DNA of 34,804 nt from Pseudomonadota bacterium (GTDB taxonomy: Bacteria > Pseudomonadota > Alphaproteobacteria > Reyranellales > Reyranellaceae). Shown here piece by piece: positions 24,782 through 33,600 of the stretch. The notes beneath the pieces were generated by a model, which was not told where the DNA came from, searched no databases, and was given only the letters and a program-made list of their open reading frames with translations. Where the stretch lies: positions 1 to 34,804 of the forward strand of contig JAFEFH010000022.1 in NCBI GenBank assembly GCA_018240695.1, in the 5' to 3' direction. Position numbers and translations under genes: made by a program. Each line of letters opens with the position of its first letter. The stretch's first letter is position 1.

Positions 24782-26889
24782 GGCGACGCCTCGCGCATCA
24801 GCACCGCCACCGCGCGGTGATAGACGATGCCGAGCGCACTGCGCGCCGGCGCGTCGATGACGACATGGCCGACGACACGGCTGGGCGTGCCCGGCAGCGG
24901 CTTCTCGCCGACCAGCAGCACGCGATAGATCGCTTCCTCCGGGATCAGCGCCCCGCCCTCCTTGCGGCGCACCGGGACCGGCCCGCCGAGCGTCGAGGCC
25001 AGTTCCTGCACCTCCAGCGTCTGCGTCGAGACGTGCGCCATCTCGGCGACCTTCACTTCCTGTGTCGGACCGTCGACGGGAATGAAGGAGGCGCGGGCGC
25101 CCACGGCCACGCGATCGAGGTCGGCTTCGGCCACGAATGCCTCGACGACCGAGGCGCCGCCGGTGATCAGCACGCCGAGCTTCTCGAGCCGGCGGATGTC
25201 GGCACCGACCTGGAGGCCGGTCGGGATGTCGCGCACCACGCCCGCGAACGGGGCCACGATTTGAAGGCTCTGCAACCGCGACTGCGCCCGCACCAGGGCG
25301 GCCGTCGCCTCGGCCACGCGCGCGCCGGCCGATTGCTGCTCGCCACGCCGACCGGGATTGTAGATGCCGGCCGTCTGGTCGGCCTGCGCCGCGATCAGCT
25401 GCGCCCGCGCCGCCAGGATCGCATGGTCGATCTCCATCGACTCGAGCTGGAACATCACCTGCCCTTCGGCGACGCGCGTGCCCTCGGCGATCATGGCCTT
25501 GAGCCGGCCGGGCTCGGACGACAGCAGGTTCGCCTGCCGCTCGGCGCGCAGCAGCGCCGGCGCCTCGACCTTGCCGCGCCACGGCACGGCCAGCGCCAGG
25601 ATCAGCAGCGCGAAGACCGACAGGGTGACGACGGTGTGCCGGTTGAGCCGCGTCGTGCGCGATATCTTCGCCCAGGTCATCAGCTCGTTCAGGATCGGCT
25701 TGGTCACGAAGTACCAGATCTCGACAAACATCAGGAAGATGCCGAGCAGCTTGAAGGTGAAGTGATAGACCAGCACCGCGATGCCGGTGAACAGGAAGAA
25801 GCGGTAGATCCAGCAGGCGATCGAATAGCCCACGACGAGGCGCGCGAAGTGCGGCGACAGCTTCTCGGGCGCCTCGGCGCCGGGCCGAAACAGCAGCTCG
25901 CGCAGGAACCAGCGAGTATAGGCGAAGCCGCGCTCCTGCAGGTTCGGAAAGTCGAGCAGGTCCGACATGATGTAGTAGCCGTCGAACCGCATCAGCGGGC
26001 TGAGGTTGACGACCAGCGTCAGCAGCCAGGTCGAGCTCGACAGCACGAACATCGCCGAGCGCGCCGGGCCGTCGGGCAGGATCGCCCAGGCGATCGACGC
26101 CAGCGCCGCGATCAGGATCTCGGTCGCCATGCCCGCGATGTCGATCACCAGCCGCTGGCGCCGATCCGAGAGGCGCCAGGCATCGGTGGTGTCGGTCCAC
26201 AGCACCGGCCACATGACCAGGAAGGCGATCCCCATCGAGGGCACGCGGCAGCCGAAGCGCTTGGCCGCGAAGCCGTGCCCCAGCTCGTGGAACACCTTCG
26301 CGAACGACACCGCGATGCCCATCTCGATCAGGCCGGGGATGGTCGTCTGCGCCACGAGGCTGTGGGTGTAGGTCTCCCAGTCGCGCGAGATCAGGTAGAG
26401 CGCGATCAAGCTCAATACACCCACGACCGCCAGTCCGCCGCGGCTGAACATGCGGCCGACGACCGGCAGGACGGCTGTGAGGAACCGGTCGGGATCGACC
26501 AGCCGCAGCCGCAGGAAGAGGTAGTTGTGGATCAGCCACGATCCCGGCGAGCGCCGGCGCGCCACCTGTTCGGCCGCCATGCGCTGGCTGTCGGCGGCCG
26601 CGCTCGGTTGCAGGAGACCGGCGCTGTAGGCGAACTTGGCGAAGCGCGCGACATCTTCGCTGCTGGCCTTCAACGTCGTCTCCTCGCCGAGCGAGCGCAG
26701 GATCGCGTCGGCGGTGCGCAGCCGCCAGCGGCTCAGGATCTCGAAGTCGAGCCAGCCCAGGCGGATGAAGCGGTGGCGTGCCGGGTCGTAGACCGACCAG
26801 GTCGGGGCGCCGTCGGACAAGGGACCGCGCGACAGCGACAGGTCCTCGCGCAGCGGCGGCAACGCGGAAGCGGCCGTGGCGGCGGTCAT
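24778..26889 (-). CDS. M50 site-2-type metalloprotease fused to an HlyD-like adaptor domain
   Basis: This 703-residue inner-membrane protein has three parts. Residues 30-95 (W-S-V-Y-D-P-A-R-H-R-F to G-L-L) look like a small winged-helix domain reminiscent of PqqD. Residues 150-435 hold several membrane helices with the zinc motif H-E-L-G-H (201-205) and N-L-S-P-L-M-R-F-D-G (295-304), whose Asp303 completes an S2P/M50 site. Residues 440-700 form an HlyD barrel-sandwich/beta-barrel, with a short coiled-coil of about 60 residues. Database names for such proteins are often 'putative peptide zinc metalloprotease'. The ATG at 26889 overlaps the upstream stop (ATGA). It ends the operon. A longer frame to 28071 is a shadow of the GAF-HlyD gene. 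Confidence 0.9.
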   Translation of the reverse strand: MTAATAASALPPLREDLSLSRGPLSDGAPTWSVYDPARHRFIRLGWLDFEILSRWRLRTADAILRSLGEETTLKASSEDVARFAKFAYSAGLLQPSAAADSQRMAAEQVARRRSPGSWLIHNYLFLRLRLVDPDRFLTAVLPVVGRMFSRGGLAVVGVLSLIALYLISRDWETYTHSLVAQTTIPGLIEMGIAVSFAKVFHELGHGFAAKRFGCRVPSMGIAFLVMWPVLWTDTTDAWRLSDRRQRLVIDIAGMATEILIAALASIAWAILPDGPARSAMFVLSSSTWLLTLVVNLSPLMRFDGYYIMSDLLDFPNLQERGFAYTRWFLRELLFRPGAEAPEKLSPHFARLVVGYSIACWIYRFFLFTGIAVLVYHFTFKLLGIFLMFVEIWYFVTKPILNELMTWAKISRTTRLNRHTVVTLSVFALLILALAVPWRGKVEAPALLRAERQANLLSSEPGRLKAMIAEGTRVAEGQVMFQLESMEIDHAILAARAQLIAAQADQTAGIYNPGRRGEQQSAGARVAEATAALVRAQSRLQSLQIVAPFAGVVRDIPTGLQVGADIRRLEKLGVLITGGASVVEAFVAEADLDRVAVGARASFIPVDGPTQEVKVAEMAHVSTQTLEVQELASTLGGPVPVRRKEGGALIPEEAIYRVLLVGEKPLPGTPSRVVGHVVIDAPARSALGIVYHRAVAVLMREASP

Positions 26890-28217
26890 GCGACCAGTTG
26901 GCGGAGGAAGGCGATCGGCCGGCGCAGCAGCCACAGCACGAGTGGCCGGCGCGGGCCGAAGATCTTGGCCGTACCCTTGAGGCCGAGCCGCAGCCCCTGC
27001 TCGTCCTTGAGATCGGCGCGCGCGATGTAGCTCAGCACGCCGCTCGGCGTTATCGTCGTGGCGTAGCTCATGAAGACCAGGCGGCCGTCGGACGGGCTGT
27101 CGGGATTGAGGTTGTTGAAGAACGACACCTCGGCGCCCTCGGCGAAGTTCGCCTCTTCGGTGACCGGCAACTCGATCTCGATGCGGGTCGAGGACGGCGG
27201 CGACACCTGCATGATGCGCTCGCCCACTTCGACCGGACGGCCGATCCATTCGGCGGGATCGTTGAACACCGCGATGCCGTCGGCCGGCGCCACGATGTCG
27301 GACCGCTCGAGGCGCGACCGGCGGTAGTCGTAGTCCGCCCGCGCCTCGTCGAGCTTGCCGCGCAGCTCCGCGAGCTTTTCGCGCGCGCGCGGATCGCCGA
27401 TCGCTTCCTGCGTGATCTGCCGGTACTGGGTCGACGCCACTTCGTAGGTCTTCGCCGAGACGCGGAACTCGGCTTCGAGCTGGCGCCGCTCCAGCCGCAC
27501 CAGCAGCTGGCCCGCCTTGACCGGCGCATTGGGCGAAACCTGGATGGCATCGACCACGCCGGCGAACGGCGCGCGCACGAACATCGGCGTGCGCGCCACC
27601 ACCTCGGCGGGCGCGATGGCGCTGGTGCGCACCGGCAGGAGACCGAGCCCGACCAGCGCGATTGCCGCGGCGATCGCCGCCGTGCGGCGCAGGCGGTGCA
27701 CGCCGCCCGTCTTGACCGGCGCCACGCGGACCCGCGACATCTCCCAGGCATGGGCGTAGCTGCCGGCCAGGTTCTCGATCACCGGGAATTCGGCCTCGGG
27801 CCACGGCTCGCGGCGGGAGAGCATCAGCACGGCCACGGTCTGCTCGCGCACCCGCAGCGGCCACCACAGGATATTGGGGGCGAGCCAGTTCTCGTCGTTC
27901 ACCGAGGCCTTGGCGACCACCTCCGCCGGCACGATCTGCTGGGCGTCGCGCCCGTGCGCGCCACCGGCGACGGCCTTGTAGAGCCGGTTCAGGAACAGCA
28001 CGTAGGGCGCGCCGCCCTCGGGCCGGTTGCCGCCGGACAGCGCCGCGACCTTCTCCGAGCGCGCGTCCCACAGCACGGCCTGGTCGTAGCGCACCGCGCG
28101 CAGCGACTCGTTCACGATGACGAAGGGCAGCTCGTCGCGGCTGGCCTCGCGCGCGCGTTGGCCGAGCTGGAGCAGCTCGGCCAGGCGCAGAAGCTGCTGA
28201 TTCAGCCCGTCGGACAT
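26886..28217 (-). CDS. GAF-domain and HlyD-type adaptor fusion protein
   Basis: This 443-residue protein begins with a cytosolic GAF-like domain (about 30-160; R-Y-D-Q-A-V-L-W-D and W-P-L-R-V-R-E-Q-T-V-A-V-L-M-L). A single transmembrane helix follows (about 178-196, A-A-I-A-A-A-I-A-L-V-G-L), then a periplasmic HlyD barrel-sandwich with a short coiled-coil hairpin (about 205-340, including R-A-P-F-A-G-V-V and I-V-A-P-A-D-G-I-A-V-F) and a beta-barrel. The C-terminus is hydrophobic and basic (R-R-P-L-V-L-W-L-L-R-R). The GAF half could sense a cytoplasmic ligand and gate the periplasmic assembly. The ATG at 28217 is 7 bp after the small adaptor gene, and the stop overlaps the M50 ATG. Confidence 0.88.
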   Translation of the reverse strand: MSDGLNQQLLRLAELLQLGQRAREASRDELPFVIVNESLRAVRYDQAVLWDARSEKVAALSGGNRPEGGAPYVLFLNRLYKAVAGGAHGRDAQQIVPAEVVAKASVNDENWLAPNILWWPLRVREQTVAVLMLSRREPWPEAEFPVIENLAGSYAHAWEMSRVRVAPVKTGGVHRLRRTAAIAAAIALVGLGLLPVRTSAIAPAEVVARTPMFVRAPFAGVVDAIQVSPNAPVKAGQLLVRLERRQLEAEFRVSAKTYEVASTQYRQITQEAIGDPRAREKLAELRGKLDEARADYDYRRSRLERSDIVAPADGIAVFNDPAEWIGRPVEVGERIMQVSPPSSTRIEIELPVTEEANFAEGAEVSFFNNLNPDSPSDGRLVFMSYATTITPSGVLSYIARADLKDEQGLRLGLKGTAKIFGPRRPLVLWLLRRPIAFLRQLVA

Positions 28218-28224
28218 GATGCGC

Positions 28225-29103
28225 CTAGTGCGACGCCTCGGGGAACTGCGCGACGCCGCTCATGCCCGGCAGCAGGCTCGACGTGTCGCCGCCGGCGATT
28301 CGGCCGTAGATCTTGATCGTCTGGCTGGCGGCATCGACCTTGCCCGAGATGCGCGTGATCTTGGAGTCGTATGACTTCTGCGTCTCGGTCACCTGCACGC
28401 GCGCGTCGGCGCCGATCTTGAGCCACGACAGCCAGACCGACGGCACGATGAACTCGAGCTCGAGGTCCTTGTCGCTCACCAGGTCGAGCAGCGGCGCGCC
28501 GATCTGCACGAACTGGAAGTTGCGCACCGGCACGTTGGCGACCCGGCCGCCGAACGGCGCCTTGATCTCGCAGCTGTCGACCGCGGTCTGGGTCAGGGCG
28601 AGATCGGCCTTGGCGACCTCGACGTCGTTCTGCGCCGTCACGAAGTCGGCCTTGGAATAGGCGTTCAGCGCCTTCAGCGACTTCTGCGTGTTGAGGATGT
28701 CCTGGCGCTTCACCAGTTCGGCGCGAGCGCGGCCCTGCGTGGCTTCCTGCTGCGCGCAGTTGAAGCGCGCGATGACCTGGCCTTCCTGTATGGCGTCGCC
28801 GTCATTGGCGGCGAATTCGATCAACTGGCCCGACATCGGCGCCGAGATCACCGCGGTCGTGCGCGCCGTCACCTGCACGCCGATCGGCGCGTTGGGCGAC
28901 ATCGCGGCGACCGCCGCGGAGGCCGTCGGCAGCCCGCCGCCCGGCAGCGTCGCGTCGGGGCCGTTCGGCACGGCGATCGAGGTCGCGGGCGACGACGACG
29001 GCCCGATCGGCAGCAGCGAGATGTCGGACTGCGCGGACGCCGCCGTCGCCGCGAGGGCGCAGGCGGCGGCGAAACCGGTACGAAGCAGGATACGCGTGGT
29101 CAT
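28225..29103 (-). CDS. Small HlyD/RND-type periplasmic adaptor
   Basis: This 292-residue protein has a Sec signal peptide (cleavage near A-A-S-A at 24) and no lipobox, then a Pro/Ser-rich linker to about 70. The barrel-sandwich halves are S-A-P-M-S-G-Q-L-I-E-F (87-97) and I-K-A-P-F-G-G-R-V (180-188), with a short coiled-coil between. Two cysteines, Cys116 and Cys178, flank the two lipoyl halves and could be disulfide-bonded. It should bridge the TolC-like channel to an inner-membrane partner. It sits 4 bp after the TolC-like gene and 7 bp before the GAF-HlyD gene. It lacks the long hairpin of canonical RND adaptors. Confidence 0.88.
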   Translation of the reverse strand: MTTRILLRTGFAAACALAATAASAQSDISLLPIGPSSSPATSIAVPNGPDATLPGGGLPTASAAVAAMSPNAPIGVQVTARTTAVISAPMSGQLIEFAANDGDAIQEGQVIARFNCAQQEATQGRARAELVKRQDILNTQKSLKALNAYSKADFVTAQNDVEVAKADLALTQTAVDSCEIKAPFGGRVANVPVRNFQFVQIGAPLLDLVSDKDLELEFIVPSVWLSWLKIGADARVQVTETQKSYDSKITRISGKVDAASQTIKIYGRIAGGDTSSLLPGMSGVAQFPEASH

Positions 29104-29107
29104 CTTC

Positions 29108-30616
29108 CTATTGCGACATTTCGGGAAGCTGGCCCATCTGCCAGCGGCTGACCGACCGCTCGACCTCCGCGGTGAGCGTCGGCAGGTCGTGCATCTCGGC
29201 GCCGGCGGGCACGAGATCCATGCCGGTGGCCGAATAGATCGACGCCAGCGAGCCCAGCACCTTGACCTGCGCCTTGTCGCGCTGGATGCGGGTCGTCAAC
29301 ACGGTGAGCTGGCGGCGGATACGGTCCGCCTCGGACTGTGCGCCGGCCATCGAGACGTCGTTGGCGACGCGGCCGATCTGCTCGCCGACCTTGTCGACTT
29401 CCTGCGCCGTCTTGTAGCTGTTGAGCGAGTTCGCGTAGTCCTGGATCGCCAGGTTGACCTGGCTCAGCACCGCGACGCTGAGCGCCAGCCGCCGCTCCTC
29501 GGAGAGCTCGACCGCACCCTTGGCGACCTTGATCGCCAGCGGCCCCTGCACGAGGTTGAAGATGTTGAACGTCGCGCGGACGCCGACCTCGGCCCAGGTG
29601 CTCTGGTACAGCAGGTTGTTGGAGTTGTAGTTGAGGCCCGAGACGATGCCGACACCCGGCAGCATCTTGATGATCTCCTTATAGACGTCCTGCTGGTCGA
29701 TCTTCTGCTGATACTGCTCGATCCGCAGCTCGGGCCGCATCGCGAGGCCGATCATCTCGAGCTTGTGGTTGTCGATGCTCTCCGTCGGCTCCAGCGTGTC
29801 CGGCGCCACGGTGTAGGTCACGACCGAGTCGGACGGGATGTTGATCAGGCTGGCCAGCTCGATGTGCGCGGCCGTCAGGTCGTTGTGGATGCGCTCCAGC
29901 TCGCTCAGCACGATGACCATGTTCTGCTGGAAGTCGAGCAGCGCCAGCGGCGACTGGAGGTTCTGGTTGCTGACCTGGCGCGACACCTTGAGAATCTCGC
30001 GCGCGGTCTTCAGCATCGGGTCGATCTTGGGCAGCAGCTGGGCGGCCGACGCGGCGCGCCAATAGGCGTTGGCGGTGGTGCGCGAGATGTTGTCGATCAC
30101 CTTGCGGCGGCGCTCGACGGCGATCAGGGCGCGGAATCCCTGCTGCTTGGCGCCGAAGTAGCTGATGCCGAGGTCGAGCGCGTTCCAGGTCAGCGTCAGG
30201 TCGGCGCTGGTGTACTGCGGCTGCTGCGAATACGAGTATTGCAGGCTCGGGCTCTGGGTCTTTACGTCGATGCTCTGCGAGGCGTTGTAGTTGTTGCGGC
30301 CGTCGTAGCCGGCACCGACCGCGAGACGCGGCAGCATCTGCGCGAAGGCGAGGTCGAGCTGGCGCTCCTGCAGGTTGGCCTCGGTCTTCGAGAGCTGGGC
30401 GTCGTAGTTGTACTTCAGCGACCGCGAGATCGCCTCGGCGAGGCTCAGCGGGCCGTTGAGCGGCACGTAATGGTCGTCGATGTACTTGCGATCGCTGGCG
30501 GCGCGCGCCTGCGTCTCTTCCATCGTCAGCGGCTGCGGCCGCAGCGATCCGCACCCGGCGAGGGTGATCATCGCCACCGCCGCGACCGGCGCAAGCTTGA
30601 TAGTCTTGAGCAACAT
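29108..30616 (-). CDS. TolC-family outer-membrane channel lipoprotein
   Basis: This 502-residue protein begins with a lipobox (I-T-L-A-G-C, lipid Cys22), as in OprM-type channels. It then shows TolC/OEP repeats: the first with L-S-L-A-E-A-I-S-R-S-L-K-Y-N and long coiled-coil helices, and the second with R-P-E-L-R-I-E-Q-Y. A central region rich in Gln/Tyr/Ser (about 108-140) may be strand/loop. The start is ATG 30616, with GGGGAG upstream; the frame runs upstream to 30667, but without signal-peptide character. It should provide the outer-membrane exit duct for the operon. It follows the giant repeat gene by 58 bp, with a hairpin between, and precedes the small adaptor by 4 bp. Confidence 0.92.
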   Translation of the reverse strand: MLLKTIKLAPVAAVAMITLAGCGSLRPQPLTMEETQARAASDRKYIDDHYVPLNGPLSLAEAISRSLKYNYDAQLSKTEANLQERQLDLAFAQMLPRLAVGAGYDGRNNYNASQSIDVKTQSPSLQYSYSQQPQYTSADLTLTWNALDLGISYFGAKQQGFRALIAVERRRKVIDNISRTTANAYWRAASAAQLLPKIDPMLKTAREILKVSRQVSNQNLQSPLALLDFQQNMVIVLSELERIHNDLTAAHIELASLINIPSDSVVTYTVAPDTLEPTESIDNHKLEMIGLAMRPELRIEQYQQKIDQQDVYKEIIKMLPGVGIVSGLNYNSNNLLYQSTWAEVGVRATFNIFNLVQGPLAIKVAKGAVELSEERRLALSVAVLSQVNLAIQDYANSLNSYKTAQEVDKVGEQIGRVANDVSMAGAQSEADRIRRQLTVLTTRIQRDKAQVKVLGSLASIYSATGMDLVPAGAEMHDLPTLTAEVERSVSRWQMGQLPEMSQ

Positions 30617-30633
30617 AACGTCTCCCCTTGTCA

Positions 30634-30653
30634 CGGCCGCTGCCCCGCGGCCG
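30634..30653 (-). other. GC hairpin between repeat-protein gene and tolC-like gene
   Basis: CGGCCGC (30634-30640) and GCGGCCG (30647-30653) form a 7-bp stem with a 6-nt loop in the 58-bp gap. No T-run follows. It may attenuate read-through or protect the upstream message, giving more substrate than channel. Confidence 0.45.
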
Positions 30654-30674
30654 CCGTCCTCAATCAATACGGTC

Positions 30675-33600
30675 CTAAAGAGCGGTGGGACCGGCCGAAA
30701 GCGCGTTCAGCAGGCCGCGTGCGCGGGCCAACCGTCCGGCTTGTGAAAACTCGCGCAGCTGCGGCGACAGGCCGAAGCTGCCCTGGCGCTGGCCGTCGAT
30801 CCCCGACGGTGTTCCGTTCGTCGGCAAAGCGTCGCCGGAAGGCGACGCGCCGCCCTGCGGCGCACCACCATCGCCAGCCGGCGGCGGCGGTGCGTCGGCC
30901 GGCGGTGCGTTGGTCGTGGGCGCATTGTCGAGGATGATCGGCGTGCCATTGCCGGGGCTCGGCGCCTGGTCGCCCGTGGGCGCCTTCGGCACCGTGATCG
31001 GCGGCCGGTCATTGGCGCTGGTGCGGAGCAGGCCGAGAATCTCCGTCTGCTCCCGCATGACGACGATGTGCACGTCGGCCACCGCCTCATGGCCCTTGAA
31101 GTCGCGCGCGATGACGCGGACGTCGATCGTGCCTTCCGAGCCTTCCGGCGGCGTGCCGGTGAAGCGCAGCGTCGCGACGTCGAAGAACAGCCACGGCGGC
31201 AGCGCGCCGCCGGAAAGGTTGACCGCTTCGAAGGTCAGGTTCTGCTTCGGCACCGAGCCGTAGAACACGTCGGCCGAAACGTTGGCCACACCCGGAAGGC
31301 CGACTTCCATCACCCGGAAGACGTTCTCGCCCATCAGCCATTCGTTGGCGATGCCGCCGGTGAACACGGAGTATCCGCCCATCGAGTTGGCGTACGCGCT
31401 CATCGACGTCAGGTAGTCGTTGGCCGGGATCGGCGGGTTGGGGTTGTTCGGCACGGGATTGATCGTGGTGCGCAGCGGCACCGGATCGGCGCTGATCGCC
31501 GTGATGCCGCCATTGGTCGAGACGTCGGTCGAGGCCGAGAAGGTGACCGCTCCGTTCGAGCTGTCGATCAGGTGCACCGCCAGCGCGCCCGGCGAGCCCG
31601 AGAAGCCGCCGGCGGCGACGAACTCGATCTTCGCGGTGTTCGGCAGGATCAGCGCCGTGGTGAGCGACACGTCGTCCGGAACGATCTCGACCCAGGTCGT
31701 GCCGTTGTCGAGCGAGTACTTCCAGGTGCCCTGACCCGGCGTCGCGCTGTTGCCCGTGATGGCGATGCCGGCCAGCGTGTTGGCCGACGAGCCGCCGGTC
31801 ACCTGGTCGGTCTGGTCGTTGAACGTGCTGGTGAACAGCTCGCTCACCGTCGCCGAAGCCGGCGGATTGCCCGCCGTGACCGGCGTCAGCGAGGCCGTGC
31901 CCGTGGCGATCGGCGCATCGTTGACTGGATCGACCGTGAGGGGCAGCACCTTGATCGCCGACGAGTAGGCGGCACCCGCGGTGTTCACGCCGCTGCCGAG
32001 TCCGCTCGGCAGGGCCGAGAGGCTGCCGTCCGCGGCCGAGTCCGAGCGGTCCCAGGCGCGGTAGCTCAGCGCCGCGGGGAGCGTGCCGTTCCAGTTGGCC
32101 GTGGTCGGCTGGAAGTAGATCTTGGCGTCGGCCTGCAAGTGCAGCGCATTGCTGCCCGAGATCGCCGTCATGCTGCTCGAGGCGAACTGCACCCAGGTGC
32201 TGCTGCCGTTGAGCTGGTACCACCAGCTGCCCTGCGTCGTGTCGGCGCCGACGACGGCAATGCCGTCGGTGCCGCCGGCCACCGCGTCGTGCGCATTGGC
32301 CCCGTCGGGATCGGTGACGTTGCCCACCAGGATGGTCGAGACCAGGAAGCCCATCCCCGTCCCGCTCGGCGCGCCGACCGCGTCCTCGGTGCCGTGCGGC
32401 AGCGACTCGGCCACCGTGTTGTCGAGCACCGGCGAGTCGTCGACCGCCGTCACCGACACGGTGGCGGTGCCGAGCGCCTGGGACGTGCCGTTGTTGACGA
32501 TACTCATCGTCACGGTGCGATCCGCCGTGTGCGGCGAGTCGCTGGTGTCGTAGTACTGGATGGCGCGGAGCGCGGCCTGCCACTGCGCACCCGTCGCGGT
32601 CGACGAGGTGAGCGTGATGGTGCCGGTCGCGGCGTTGAAGCTGCCGACGATGTCGCCCATGTTCGTGCCGTCGTTGGTGAACGCCAGCACGTCCTCGCCG
32701 TTCTGATACGCGCCGGTGATCTGGAAGGTCGCCTGCGTGTAGATGTTGGTCGGGGCTTGGTTGAGGATGACGGTGTTGTTGACCGGCACCTGGGCCGCGA
32801 TCTCGGCGGCCGTTCCCGTGGCGCTGTCGTTCGGCTCGACGAACGAACCGGCGACCGAGCCCGCGACGATGGTGTTGAACGGCAGGGTGGCCGAGCTGAT
32901 GGCGGTGATACCGCCATCGTTGGCCGAGATGTCGACGCCGCTATAGGCCGTCGTGCCGTTGTGCAGCGAGGCGCCCGTGCCGACGCCCGGGATCGAGACG
33001 TCGGTCGAGCCGTCGATCACATGGACCGTGAGGCCACCCGGCGTGCCGGTGTACCCCGGGACGCCGACGAACTGGATCTTGGCCGAGTCGGGCAGGACCA
33101 GGCCCGACGTCTCCGACAGGGTCGTCGGGATGTCGACATAGTGCGCACCGCCGTCGACCGAGTACTGCCACACGCCCTGGGTCGTCGGATCCGCGGCATT
33201 GCCGGTGATCGCGATGCCCGTGAACGTATTGGCCGACGAGCCGCCAGTCACCTGGTCGGTCGTATCGCTGAAGTGGCTGGTGAACAGGTTGGTGACGGTA
33301 TCGCCCTGAGTGACGAGGGTCACGCTGGTGCCCGTCGGGACCGGCGCGTCGTTGACCGCCGTTACCGTGGTGGCGAGCGGCGTGATCGCCGCGCTGATGG
33401 CGGTCGTGCCGCCATTGGTCGAGACGTCGACACCGGTGATCGCGGCGGCGCCGCCGGCCGACAGCGCCGCACCGGTGGTGCCGGCGACGGATTCGGTCGA
33501 GCTGTCGATCAGGCGCACCGTGAGGCCGCCCGGCGTGCCGTTCCAGTTGGCCACCGGCACGAAGCGGATCATCGCGTCCTTCGACAGAACGATGGCATTG

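Noticed and set aside
26887..28071. Extending the M50-HlyD gene upstream to 1097 codons
   Set aside because: The extra part is antisense-like Arg/Ala-rich sequence in another frame of the GAF-HlyD gene; the ATGA overlap at 26889 and the PqqD-like start fit the shorter gene.
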